Origin: Acidobacteriaceae bacterium
GTDB taxonomy: Bacteria > Acidobacteriota > Terriglobia > Terriglobales > Acidobacteriaceae
Reading direction: 5' to 3'
NCBI GenBank assembly: GCA_030041955.1
Contig: JASIAO010000006.1
Span: 1 to 37,906, forward strand
DNA: 37,906 nucleotides
Part shown: one piece after another, positions 7,632 to 17,601 of the stretch
Layout of the letters: each line of letters opens with the position of its first letter
Numbering within the stretch: position 1 is the stretch's first letter
Notes under the pieces: generated by a model
The model's database searches: none
The model's input: only the letters and a program-made list of their open reading frames with translations
Told to the model about the DNA's origin: nothing
Made by a program: the position numbers and the translations under genes

Positions 7632-10600
7632 ATGCGATTCAGAACGGCGGTAATCGCGTTCGTGTTCCTCGTCACGTGCTCTGCCTTCGCTGCGTCAGGT
7701 TCGGATGTTATCTGGCGCATCGGTACCTTTGACCGTTCCTCGGGCGAATTTGCTCAGGGTTCGCCAACGCAGCCAGTCAGCTACGTGATTGGGCGGGACC
7801 TACCCGCGACCAACTGGTACGCGTACGCTCCGTCGTTCTATCCGGGCGCTCAATCCGATGCAGCCACTGCGCCGCGCGCGATCGTCTTTTCCATTGCCGG
7901 GCGCCCCGAGCGCGCCTACCGGCTTATTGTTTCGATCATGATCGATCACTCCAGCGTGCCCGCGGTGGGGGTAGGCATCAATGGCCGTAATGGTCTCTTC
8001 TACCTGCATCCGCAGCTCGATTACGCCATGGGCGATATGGTCGCGGCGTTTTATCCCGCATATTCGCACGCTCAGGTGGAGGTCGAGTTCCCGGGTTCGT
8101 GGCTGCATACCGGCAGGAACACAATCACTTTGCAGGCTGTTGCGACAAGCGACAAGGGCGTTCCCGATGCCGGCTTCAATTACGACGCCATCGAACTGGA
8201 CCGCGCCGCATCGCTGCCGGCGAGTCCCGCGACTCTCATCGAGCCTACGATTTTCTACCAGCAGCAGGGCGGCACACTCGCCGAGCGCGTCGATGTTTTT
8301 GTGCGCTGCGATCAACGTCTGCGCACGGGGCACGCCGATCTCGAAGTTGCAGGCCGTCATTTCAGCGCGCCTCTGCATGCCGATCAGGATTTCGGCGAAG
8401 AGCGCCTCAGCTTCCTGGTTCCGGAGTTCGCTGCGAATATGCCGGCACATCTCACGCTCAGCTTCAACGGGCACAACACCCGCGTCACGCAGAATCTGAC
8501 GCCGCAGAAGAAATGGGCACTGTTTCTGGTGCCGCTCGTGCATCTCGACGTCGGTTACTCCGACTATCAGCCGAAGGTGTCCGCGATCCAAAGCAGAATC
8601 CTCGACGAAGCGATGGACCTTACTGCGAAGCATCCGGCATTTCGCTTTAGCACCGATGGCGAATGGAATCTACAACAATTTCTCGCGTCGCGAACGGCCG
8701 AGGAGAAGCAGCGGATTTTGCAGGCGATCCGGGATCAGCAGCTTTTTATCCCAGCGCAATACGCGAATCTGCTTACCGGCTTTCCGACGGCAGAAACGCT
8801 GATTCGCTCGCTCTATCCGAGCGCGGATTTCAGCCGAACTTTCGGCACGCCCTTCAACTACGCCAATATCACCGATGTGCCGTCATACAGCTGGTCGTAT
8901 GCGTCGATCCTCGCCGCAGCGGGACTCCACGACTTTGCCGCCGCCGCCAACAACGATCGCGCTCCGGTTTTGTTGCAGGGGCATCTGAACGAGAATTCGC
9001 CGTTCTGGTGGGAAGGTCCTGATGGCGGCAAAGTGCTCTTCTGGTACTCGAGGCACTACGAGCAAATGCAGTTCCTGTTCGGATTGCCTCCGCTGACGGA
9101 GACCGGCGAAGAGTTACTACCGCTGTTCCTGCAGATGTACGAGCATCCGAGTTACCGCGCCAGCGCCGCGATTCTCTTCGGGACGCAGGTGGAGAATACC
9201 GACCTTTTTCCGCAACAGGCCGAGCTTGCAGACCATTGGAACGAGCTCTATGCGTATCCGCACATTCAGTATTCCGGCTTCCATGACGCGCTTGAATCCA
9301 TCGCCCGGCAGTTCGGACCGGACATCCCCACTGTGCGCGGCGACGGCGGACCGTACTGGGAGGACGGGATCGGCTCGGACTCGTTCTATGCCGCGATGGA
9401 GCGCGTGAATGAGTCTCGTGCGCCTTCCGCGGAGAAGCTGGCTACGATCGCTTCGCTCGCGAATCCGCGTCTGGCCGTGGATCGCGACGAGCTCGACCGA
9501 ATGTGGACCAACATGGTGCTGATGGACGAGCATACGTGGACTTCCTGGAACAGCGTCTCAGATCCGAACAGTCTTGAGGCTATGGACCAGCTCAGCGTGA
9601 AGGATGCGCGCGCCACAACTGCAGCTGAGCTGCGCGACGATCTTCTGCGCCGCAGCATGGCCAGCCTGGCGGATTCCATCGCGGCGGGCGTCGGCAGCAT
9701 CATTGTCTTCAATCCGCTCAACTGGGTGCGCGACGGTGTAGTGACGATCGACCTGGACAAAGGCATGGAGATCGCGGATCGCGCCACGGGGCAGATCGTT
9801 CCTATCCGTGTGGTGGAGAAAGGCAACGATTTTCGCAGGGTTGAGTTCGTGGCGACCGGCGTTCCTGCTACCGGGTATAAGGTTTATTTCCTGCGGCCCG
9901 CAATCGCGACAGAAAGCGCGCCGGAAACCACGTCCGGGACGACGCTCGAGAGCCCATATTATCGGGTCGAGCTGGATCCATCGAGCGGCGCGATCCGCAG
10001 CATCTATGACAGGCAGTTACAGCGGGAGTTAGTCGACGGACGGAGCCCATGGCGCTTCGGGCAATATCTCTATGTAACCAGAGGCGACAAGGAGCCAAAC
10101 AGCATCCTTCAATATCGAGCGGTCTCGCCGCGGCCTGAGTTAGAGGTTCATCCTGCCGAACAAGGGCATCTGGTTTCTGTGGAGCGCACACCGTGGGGCT
10201 GGCTGGCTCGGCTGGAGAGCTCTGACGTGAACACGCCGGCGATTCGCACTGAAATTCGTCTTTTCGAGCATGAAAAGAAGATTGAGTTAGTCGAGGACAT
10301 CGAGAAGAAACCGGAACTCAGGAAGGAAGCGGTCTATTTTGCATTTCCATTTGCCATGAGCCACCCTGAGTTTCAATACGAGATTCAAAATGGCGTGGTC
10401 GATCCGGCGAAAGACATGTATCCGGGCGCGGGACATGAGTGGTTTTCGGTGCAGCACTGGGTTTCGGTCCAGCAGGATGACGTTTCCGCGACCGTGATGC
10501 CGCTTGACGCCTCGCTGCTTACGCTGGGCGACATCAATCGCGGCGCGTGGCCGACGGAATTCGGCGAGCGGCCAGGCGTTATCTTCTCCTATGTGATGAA

Positions 10601-11090
10601 TAACTACTGGCACACGAATTATCGCGCGGAGCAAGGCGGCCATTTCCACTTCCGCTATATCATCACCAGCGCTGCTCAGACCGATGATGCTGCACTGAGC
10701 CGTATGGGATGGGAAGAGGCCACGCCGCTTGAGGAAGACGAGATCAGTTCACAGGACAAGGCGCTGAATCTGCCGCGTCCACTGAATGGAGAGCAGGGCA
10801 GCTTTATTACCGTCGATGATCCCGACCTGCTGCTCGAGACGTGGAAGCCGGCCGAGGATGGCAATGGAACCATCCTGCGGTTCCTCGACCTCGGCGGGGC
10901 CGCACGCACCGTGACAGTGAGCACACCGCTGCTGCAGATCGAGAAGGTGATGGAGACGGATGCCGTGGAGCGAAATGAGAATCCGCTGGACCTGAGTGGG
11001 CCGCACACGTTCCGCCTTGCGGTGCGTCCTCATCAGATTGTGACCGTGCGCGTGCTCGGCACTCCGGTGCTGCACGCACCGATGGAGTAG
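7632..11090 (+). CDS. GH38-like alpha-mannosidase family protein with N-terminal polysaccharide-lyase (PL4 domain III-like) beta-sandwich
   Basis: Signal peptide MRFRTAVIAFVFLVTCSAFA; IWRIGTFDRSSGEF...VGINGRNGLFYLHPQLDYAMGDMVAAFYPAYSHAQVEVEFPGSWLHTGRNTITLQ resembles rhamnogalacturonan-lyase domain III; then VPLVHLDVGYSDYQPKV and NITDVPSYSWSYASIL resemble GH38N, followed by a long GH38C-like beta region. Confidence 0.75.
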   Translation: MRFRTAVIAFVFLVTCSAFAASGSDVIWRIGTFDRSSGEFAQGSPTQPVSYVIGRDLPATNWYAYAPSFYPGAQSDAATAPRAIVFSIAGRPERAYRLIVSIMIDHSSVPAVGVGINGRNGLFYLHPQLDYAMGDMVAAFYPAYSHAQVEVEFPGSWLHTGRNTITLQAVATSDKGVPDAGFNYDAIELDRAASLPASPATLIEPTIFYQQQGGTLAERVDVFVRCDQRLRTGHADLEVAGRHFSAPLHADQDFGEERLSFLVPEFAANMPAHLTLSFNGHNTRVTQNLTPQKKWALFLVPLVHLDVGYSDYQPKVSAIQSRILDEAMDLTAKHPAFRFSTDGEWNLQQFLASRTAEEKQRILQAIRDQQLFIPAQYANLLTGFPTAETLIRSLYPSADFSRTFGTPFNYANITDVPSYSWSYASILAAAGLHDFAAAANNDRAPVLLQGHLNENSPFWWEGPDGGKVLFWYSRHYEQMQFLFGLPPLTETGEELLPLFLQMYEHPSYRASAAILFGTQVENTDLFPQQAELADHWNELYAYPHIQYSGFHDALESIARQFGPDIPTVRGDGGPYWEDGIGSDSFYAAMERVNESRAPSAEKLATIASLANPRLAVDRDELDRMWTNMVLMDEHTWTSWNSVSDPNSLEAMDQLSVKDARATTAAELRDDLLRRSMASLADSIAAGVGSIIVFNPLNWVRDGVVTIDLDKGMEIADRATGQIVPIRVVEKGNDFRRVEFVATGVPATGYKVYFLRPAIATESAPETTSGTTLESPYYRVELDPSSGAIRSIYDRQLQRELVDGRSPWRFGQYLYVTRGDKEPNSILQYRAVSPRPELEVHPAEQGHLVSVERTPWGWLARLESSDVNTPAIRTEIRLFEHEKKIELVEDIEKKPELRKEAVYFAFPFAMSHPEFQYEIQNGVVDPAKDMYPGAGHEWFSVQHWVSVQQDDVSATVMPLDASLLTLGDINRGAWPTEFGERPGVIFSYVMNNYWHTNYRAEQGGHFHFRYIITSAAQTDDAALSRMGWEEATPLEEDEISSQDKALNLPRPLNGEQGSFITVDDPDLLLETWKPAEDGNGTILRFLDLGGAARTVTVSTPLLQIEKVMETDAVERNENPLDLSGPHTFRLAVRPHQIVTVRVLGTPVLHAPME

Positions 11091-11159
11091 CTGCACGCGC
11101 GACGTCGTCGCGATTCGGTCCTGTACAATCGTTTCGATTTTCCGGAGGCTCTTTTCCTG

Positions 11160-13286
11160 ATGTCCCCACTGCTGCGAGTGTTTTTCCCGGCTGTGCTGTT
11201 TTCTCTGCTCAGTTCGCCTGCGCGGGCGCAATCTACTGCGAGCGGGCCCTTCACGCTGGAACAGGTGATGAGCGCGCCGTTTAACTCGGATCTGACGGCT
11301 GCTCCCGCGAACGACGCCTTCGCCTGGGTGGCCGATGTAGAAGGAAAGCGGAACATCTGGATTGCAGAACGCTCCGGTGACGGCGACTATTCGTCGCGAC
11401 AAATCACCAGCTATGCGAGCGATGACGGCCAGGAGGTTCACGAGCTTGCATGGTCGCCGGATGCGAACTCCCTGCTCTTTGTGCGTGGCGGATCGTCCGA
11501 CAATCCCGAGCACATGGCGCCCAATCCTGCGCATCTGCCGCACGGCGCCGAGGAGGATGTGTGGCTCGTCGCAGCGGATGGAGGCGCGCCGCGTAAGATT
11601 GGAGAAGGCCGTTCTCCGACATTTTCTCCATCCGGCGATCTAATCACCTGGTTCTCGCAAGGGCAGATCTGGTACGAGAGCCCGTCGGACATCGGTACGA
11701 AACCGCCGCAGTCCATCCAGGTCTATGGCAGCTGCTCTTCGTTTGTCTGGTCGCCAGACGGCACACAGCTGGCCTTTATCAGCGACCGCGGCACCCATAG
11801 CTTCATCGGAGTCTTCTCGCCGCACACAGACACGCTGACATATGTCGATCCAGGCACCTCGCATGATATTTCGCCCGTATGGTCGCCCGATGGAAAGCAG
11901 ATCGCTTTCGTGCGCGTTCCCTACTTCAGGAACGAGGAGTTCGATGGTCCGCAGCGCACCGGGCAGCCTTGGTCAATCCGCATTGCGGACGCGACTACGG
12001 GCCAGGGTCGCACGCTCTGGAAGGCTGATGCGGGGCAGGGCAGCGTCTTTCGCGCTCTCGATGCGGACAACCAGATCTACTGGACGGCGGACCAGTATTT
12101 GATCTTTCCGTGGGAGAAGGACGGCTGGCTGCATTTCTATGCTGTCTCCGCGCAAGGCGGGACCGTGCGTCTGCTGACCCCCGGCGCCTTTGAGGTGGAG
12201 AACGCCGCGTTCAGCCAGGACCGCAGGACGATCGTCTTTTCGTCGAACCAGGACGACAGCGAGCGGCGCCATATCTGGGAAGTTTCCGCGAACAGCAGCG
12301 AGCCCACGGCGCTCACCCATGGAGAGGGCATCGAAACACAGCCTGTCTTCGGAAGCGATAATCGCACGGTGGCGGTTCTGCGTTCCGACGCGCGTATCCC
12401 GATCCGGCCCGCGGTGATCACGAATTCGGGCCAACTGCGCGATCTGGCGCCGCAGACCATTCCTGCGAATTTCCCGGCCGCACAGATGGTCGCGCCGCAG
12501 CCGGTGATCTACTCCGCGAGCGACGGGATGAAGATTCACGGCGACTTATTTCTTCCGCCGGGCGGCACGCCATGCGAACGTCATCCCGCAGTTGTTTTTG
12601 TTCATGGCGGATCGCAACGGCAGATGTTGCTGGGCTGGCATTATATGGGTTATTACTCCAATGCCTATGCGTTGAACGAATATCTTGCGAGCCGCGGCTA
12701 TGTGGTGCTCTCGATTAATTACCGCAGCGGCATCGGTTATGGTTTGGACTTCAGAGAAGCCCTGCAGTACGGGTCGACCGGGGCCAGTGAATTCCGCGAT
12801 GTTGAAGGCGCGGGCCTGTATCTGCGCAGCCGCTGCGACGTAGAGTCGGCGCACATCGGCATCTGGGGCGGGAGCTGGGGAGGTTTCCTGACGGCGCTCG
12901 CTCTGGCGCGCGCCTCCGATCTCTTCTCCGCGGGAGTTGATATGTCCGGCGTGCACGACTGGAATATCGACCATCCGGATAACTTCAGGATCTCCGATAC
13001 TGCGGCGGACCCGAATGCTCGCTGGAAGCTGGCGTGGGAATCGTCACCGCTGGCTTCTGTCAAATCGTGGCGCTCGCCCGTGCTGCTGGTCCAGGGCGAC
13101 AATGACGACGAAGTGCCGTTTCTGCAGACACTGGAGCTGGCGTCGGCGCTCCGGCAGGAGAACGTGGATGTGCGGCAACTCATCTTTCCCGACGAGGTCC
13201 ACGATTTTCTGCTTTTCCGCGACTGGATGGCGGCGTACACAGCCACTGCGGAATTCTTCGATGAGCATCTGCCCCTCGCACATTAG
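11160..13286 (+). CDS. S9 family (prolyl-oligopeptidase-like) peptidase with beta-propeller domain
   Basis: Repeated WSPDG propeller motifs, C-terminal alpha/beta-hydrolase with GGSWGGF serine, QGDNDDEVPF aspartate and DEVHDF histidine. Confidence 0.92.
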   Translation: MSPLLRVFFPAVLFSLLSSPARAQSTASGPFTLEQVMSAPFNSDLTAAPANDAFAWVADVEGKRNIWIAERSGDGDYSSRQITSYASDDGQEVHELAWSPDANSLLFVRGGSSDNPEHMAPNPAHLPHGAEEDVWLVAADGGAPRKIGEGRSPTFSPSGDLITWFSQGQIWYESPSDIGTKPPQSIQVYGSCSSFVWSPDGTQLAFISDRGTHSFIGVFSPHTDTLTYVDPGTSHDISPVWSPDGKQIAFVRVPYFRNEEFDGPQRTGQPWSIRIADATTGQGRTLWKADAGQGSVFRALDADNQIYWTADQYLIFPWEKDGWLHFYAVSAQGGTVRLLTPGAFEVENAAFSQDRRTIVFSSNQDDSERRHIWEVSANSSEPTALTHGEGIETQPVFGSDNRTVAVLRSDARIPIRPAVITNSGQLRDLAPQTIPANFPAAQMVAPQPVIYSASDGMKIHGDLFLPPGGTPCERHPAVVFVHGGSQRQMLLGWHYMGYYSNAYALNEYLASRGYVVLSINYRSGIGYGLDFREALQYGSTGASEFRDVEGAGLYLRSRCDVESAHIGIWGGSWGGFLTALALARASDLFSAGVDMSGVHDWNIDHPDNFRISDTAADPNARWKLAWESSPLASVKSWRSPVLLVQGDNDDEVPFLQTLELASALRQENVDVRQLIFPDEVHDFLLFRDWMAAYTATAEFFDEHLPLAH

Positions 13287-13301
13287 TCGATGGTTTAGTG
13301 G

Positions 13302-13324
13302 TCAGGCCGGTTGCGCCGGCCTGA
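13302..13324. terminator. Probable bidirectional terminator between convergent genes
   Basis: Perfect 9-bp stem TCAGGCCGG-TTGCG-CCGGCCTGA between the convergent S9 peptidase and GH2 genes; no strong T tract. Confidence 0.55.
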
Positions 13325-13366
13325 TTACCGCAATAGTTACGAATTGAGTTGACCTGCAAATCAGAG

Positions 13367-15877
13367 TTATGTCACCGAGGGACGGGCCTGTACTTTGCTC
13401 GTCGTGATCGTTAGAGTCGCAGGAGCGAGCTTCGGCGGCTGCCATCCAGGCCGGTTCGCCGTCACAGTAATCGTGCCAGGCGTTCTGGTGCTCTGCACAA
13501 TCACCTGCGCGAGCCCATTGAAGAGAGAACGCTTTGGTTCCTTGTCGGATTCCTGGCAATTGGGATCGCCGTTGCCGACGCCGATCAGGGCGCCTTCGCC
13601 GGTGACTGAGAAATGGATCAGGGCATCGGCTGTGGGCACCGGGCGGTCCTGCGCATCGAGCGCTTCCACTCGCAGAATCGCGATGTCCTCGCCGTCCGCA
13701 TCGATCGTCGTGCGATCGGCCGTGAGCCGAATGCTTACCGGATCGCCCGTCGTCTCGCGCTTCGCGGTCAAGACGAGCGATCCATTCCGGTAGCCGCGCG
13801 CCTCGAGCGTGCCGGGGGCATACTTCACCAACCATTCCACATGCTCCAGCGGTTTCACCTTCTGTCGCCCCTGGCTGGAGCCGTTGAGAAAGAGTTCCAC
13901 TTCGTCGAGGTTTGAATGCACCCAGACCCGGATAGGCTCGCCTTCGCGCTGCTCCCAGTTCCAGTGGGGGAAGAGATGCAGAACCGGCTCCTGTCCCCAC
14001 CACGCCTTGTAGTAATAGAAGTTATCCTTCGGGAATCCGCAGGTGTCCACGATCCCGAATTGCGAGCTAACTGAGGGCCAGCCGTAGGGCGTAGGCTCGC
14101 CGCGATAATCAAATCCCGTCCATGCGAATCCGCCGGCCAGGAACTGGCGCGATGCATAGAACGGCCACCACTCTTCGGCCAGCTCAGCCCATGGAGGATT
14201 ATTCACATCGTAGGCACTTACCCAGTTGCGCAAGTTATCCGTGATATAAATGCCGCGCGTCGATACCGTACTCGCGGTTTCCGACCCGACCAGCGGCTGC
14301 TGAGGGTGCGTCCGATGATAGTTATCGATCTTCCCCAGGTTATAGTTAATCCCTTCGACATCGAGCGATCTGGACACTCCCTGGCCATAACTGCCGTTTA
14401 CCGCTGCTGTGCAAAGACGCGTCGGATCGAGCTCATGAGAGCGCCGCACCATGTCGGCAACAATCAACTGTCCCTGTTCTTCTTTCTGCAGAACGTCTTC
14501 CTCGTTACCCATCGACCACAGGATGACGGCAGGACTGTTGCGGTAGCGCTTAATCATCTTCTCTAACTGCGCCATACCTTCGGGGCTGGAGCTCATCATG
14601 CGCGTCTCGCACATCATCATCATGCCCATGCGGTCGCACGCCTCCACCCATTCCGGCGTGGGCATATTGTGCGAAGTGCGCACAGCATTGCCGCCCATTG
14701 CCTTCAGCACGGAGAGTCGATAACCCTGCAGGCCGTCGGGCAGAGCGGCGCCCACGCCGGCGTGATCCTGATGGTTGCAGGTTCCCTTGATCTTTACGGG
14801 TTGACCATTCAGGAAAAATCCCTTGTCCACGTCGAAGTCGATGCTGCGGACGCCGAAGGCGACACGCTCGCCGTCGCGCACCTGGCCGCTTGTTTCCACC
14901 GTCACCATGGCCGAGTAAAGATGGGGCGTCTCCGGCGACCACAGCAGCGCGCTCGGAATGCGCGTTGCGGCCGAGAAGGTTGCGCTGCCATCGGGATCGA
15001 TCGTCTGTGCGGGCGCGGCAGCCTGGGCTACGGTGTGCCCCTCGGGATCGAAGATTTCCCAGCGGACGCGTGCATTTTCGGTCTGCTTGCCCTTGTTGTG
15101 GACCAGTGTGCCCAGGGAAAGCACGGCGGTGTCACCCTTTACCTCGGGGCGGACGTAGCTCTCCAACTCGCCCAGGTGCAGCGGATCGGACTTAATCAGC
15201 CAGACGTGCCGATAAATTCCGGCGCCCTCATAGAACCATCCGTCGCCGAAGCTCGCATCCATGCGCACGGTGATGGCGTTGGGCGCGCCGTAGTTCAGAA
15301 AGTCGGAAAGGTCGAACGCAAACGGCGCGTAGCCGTTGTCGTTGCGACCGATGAAGCAGCCATTGACGAAGATGAGAGCGTCGCGAAACGCTCCGTCGAA
15401 GAGCACAACGATGCGGCGGCCCGCATCCTCCGCGTGAATATCGAAGACGCGCCGATACCATCCGACGCTCGTCTCCGGATACTTGCGGCCTAAGGGTTTG
15501 AACCCGTGACTCTCCAGTGCCCCATCATCCACGAAAGGCAGTTCCACCGCCCAGTCGTGTGGCAGGTTGAGCGATCGCCAGCTCGAATCGTCAAAGTTCG
15601 GCTGGGCGAAATCGAAGCCTCCGGTTTTGGAGAAGTCTCCCTGATCGGCGCCGAAACCGAGGTCGCGCGCGGGATCGTCCCCGTTTCCAAACGTAAACTT
15701 CCAGTTAAAATCGAAGAGCAGTTTCTGGCGCGGAGCAACAGCGTTTTCCTGACTGGTTGCGGCATTGCCGGAGGCAAAAAGCGATTCAGCGTGAACGAGG
15801 CCCGAACGGGACATCAAACCGCTGGCGGACAGAGCAACGCCCGACTGCAACAGGCTGCGGCGTGTGATGGACGGCAT
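13367..15877 (-). CDS. Glycoside hydrolase family 2 enzyme (beta-galactosidase-like), Tat-exported
   Basis: N-terminal ITRRSLLQSGVALSASG twin-arginine signal; FNWKFTFG..., LNLPHDWAVE, FLNGQPVKIKGTCNHQDHAGVGAALPD, RTSHNMPTPEWVEACDRMGMMMMCETR, ILWSMGNEED are GH2 motifs. Confidence 0.92.
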   Translation of the reverse strand: MPSITRRSLLQSGVALSASGLMSRSGLVHAESLFASGNAATSQENAVAPRQKLLFDFNWKFTFGNGDDPARDLGFGADQGDFSKTGGFDFAQPNFDDSSWRSLNLPHDWAVELPFVDDGALESHGFKPLGRKYPETSVGWYRRVFDIHAEDAGRRIVVLFDGAFRDALIFVNGCFIGRNDNGYAPFAFDLSDFLNYGAPNAITVRMDASFGDGWFYEGAGIYRHVWLIKSDPLHLGELESYVRPEVKGDTAVLSLGTLVHNKGKQTENARVRWEIFDPEGHTVAQAAAPAQTIDPDGSATFSAATRIPSALLWSPETPHLYSAMVTVETSGQVRDGERVAFGVRSIDFDVDKGFFLNGQPVKIKGTCNHQDHAGVGAALPDGLQGYRLSVLKAMGGNAVRTSHNMPTPEWVEACDRMGMMMMCETRMMSSSPEGMAQLEKMIKRYRNSPAVILWSMGNEEDVLQKEEQGQLIVADMVRRSHELDPTRLCTAAVNGSYGQGVSRSLDVEGINYNLGKIDNYHRTHPQQPLVGSETASTVSTRGIYITDNLRNWVSAYDVNNPPWAELAEEWWPFYASRQFLAGGFAWTGFDYRGEPTPYGWPSVSSQFGIVDTCGFPKDNFYYYKAWWGQEPVLHLFPHWNWEQREGEPIRVWVHSNLDEVELFLNGSSQGRQKVKPLEHVEWLVKYAPGTLEARGYRNGSLVLTAKRETTGDPVSIRLTADRTTIDADGEDIAILRVEALDAQDRPVPTADALIHFSVTGEGALIGVGNGDPNCQESDKEPKRSLFNGLAQVIVQSTRTPGTITVTANRPGWQPPKLAPATLTITTSKVQARPSVT

Positions 15878-15985
15878 GGTTTCTTATGATAGGGTGCGAT
15901 CCTGGCGCGGGGCAAACGCAGCGAGGCGAGAGTTGAGTCATCCGGAAGAATGCAACGCAACATACTCTCTGGCTTGAGCAGTGCC

Positions 15986-17491
15986 TCAATGCACTTCTAC
16001 CAGTACCAGCGCGTTGGGTGTCAGAGTAAGATTCAGCGCGCCGCCGTTAAGGTGAGTCTGGTCCGGTGCCCCGAGAGCGGTCTCGCGATTCAGTTCCTTC
16101 ACCTGTTCCGGAGTAGGGTCGATGGGGCTGCCCATCGCGCGGTACTTTGGCAGAACATTGCCGTGATCACTGTCGACGCGTTCGATGGAGACGGGCGCAT
16201 CCGAGGGCAGGCCGGAGAATACGAGCCGCACGGTGCGCGTGGGACCCTGGGTGCCGGGATCGACGATGTTCCATGCCACCACGCGGAGAGAACCGTCCGC
16301 CGCGCGCGTGGCAATCGCATTTTGTGACCGGATCGGGATACGTTCATCGCCAAGCTGGTGGAGCAGCTCAAATGCGTAGTAGCTCGGCTTCTTAATACCA
16401 CCCCTGGCGATGAGCCCGAAGTTTCCTTCAAAGGGTTTTGCGATGGGGCCACCCTCTTCGAAGACGTCGGAGAAGGTCCAGAAGGACATCATGGACACAT
16501 GGCCGTCGCACTGGCGGATGGTATTGGCAACACCGGGGCCGACAAAGATCGTGTCGCGCGAGTCGTCCAGGCCCTGGACGTTCCATTCGGTCCACAGCAG
16601 CGGGAGGTTGGGTGTGGCGGAGGCGCGGATCTGATCCTGCACTTTCTCGATGGCCCGGCAGACGCGATCATCTTCGGGGATGTTCTCGTCTGTGTGAAAG
16701 AGATTCTCGACGGTGTCGTCGGCATAGCCATGGCTGGAGACGAAGTCGATGGGGACATGATTCTTTGCCACGTAATCTAGAAATGCCGGCACCCAGGAAG
16801 CCGCGGCCGTGGCCGGACCGCCGACGCGAAGCCGGGAATTCACTTTTTTGAGGTCGCGCGCAGTGTGTGCGTAGAGCTCGAAATAGCTGCCCTGGCGCGG
16901 AATTCCGCCCCAGAAATCGATGTTCGGCTCGTTCCACACTTCGAAGTACCACTGAGAAACCTCATCGATCCCGTAGCGATCGACGAGGTGCTGCGCAAAG
17001 GCCGTCATGTAGGCGTCCCACGCCTCCCAGCTTTTTGGCGGAGAGACGTTGGGGTGGTACCAGAAGACGTGCAAGTCCAGCGGATTGAAGGCCAGCTTGG
17101 TGGGCATAAAGCTGAGCTCGACGATGGGGCGCACGCCGTTCTTTAATAATCCGTCATAAATCTCGTCCACATATGCGAAGTTATAGACCGGGTTACCGTG
17201 CTGGTCTTCGTTGTAACTTCCGACCTCGCGGTCCAGAATGCCGTGGAAGCGCACATAGCGAAAATCCGTCACGCTTTTCACGGATCGAAGATCGTCCCGG
17301 TAATCTTCGCGCAGCGAGAGAATGGCATGGCCCGAGCCGAACATCTCCTCCCAGAAATGCGGGAAGGGGGTGGTACGAGCGTGCGCATCGATTGAAACAG
17401 TCTCCTGCGCGCTCGCGGCAGGCAGCGCGCAGAGGCTTAGAAGCAAAAGAGTTGCGAGCACTCGAATCCTGAAGGCCAGACTTGATTGCAT
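15986..17491 (-). CDS. Glycoside hydrolase family 39 (beta-xylosidase-like)
   Basis: Signal peptide; acid/base motif WYFEVWNEPNIDFW; nucleophile-type motif LLWTEWN; VSSHGYADD. Confidence 0.87.
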   Translation of the reverse strand: MQSSLAFRIRVLATLLLLSLCALPAASAQETVSIDAHARTTPFPHFWEEMFGSGHAILSLREDYRDDLRSVKSVTDFRYVRFHGILDREVGSYNEDQHGNPVYNFAYVDEIYDGLLKNGVRPIVELSFMPTKLAFNPLDLHVFWYHPNVSPPKSWEAWDAYMTAFAQHLVDRYGIDEVSQWYFEVWNEPNIDFWGGIPRQGSYFELYAHTARDLKKVNSRLRVGGPATAAASWVPAFLDYVAKNHVPIDFVSSHGYADDTVENLFHTDENIPEDDRVCRAIEKVQDQIRASATPNLPLLWTEWNVQGLDDSRDTIFVGPGVANTIRQCDGHVSMMSFWTFSDVFEEGGPIAKPFEGNFGLIARGGIKKPSYYAFELLHQLGDERIPIRSQNAIATRAADGSLRVVAWNIVDPGTQGPTRTVRLVFSGLPSDAPVSIERVDSDHGNVLPKYRAMGSPIDPTPEQVKELNRETALGAPDQTHLNGGALNLTLTPNALVLVEVH

Positions 17492-17601
17492 TGCGTTCTC
17501 CTAAGCGGGGCCCGGCGGTTCATCGTTCAGACGGCCCCATTCTTCCACTCAGCGGGAAGAGTCACAAGAGGACGCTCCGGCAGGGACTGGTGAAGACGGA
17601 A

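Noticed and set aside
6212-7732. 506-aa + strand ORF antisense to the GH20 gene
   Set aside because: His/Arg/Asp-rich shadow ORF with no domain; the opposite strand encodes a clear GH20 with HIGADE motif.
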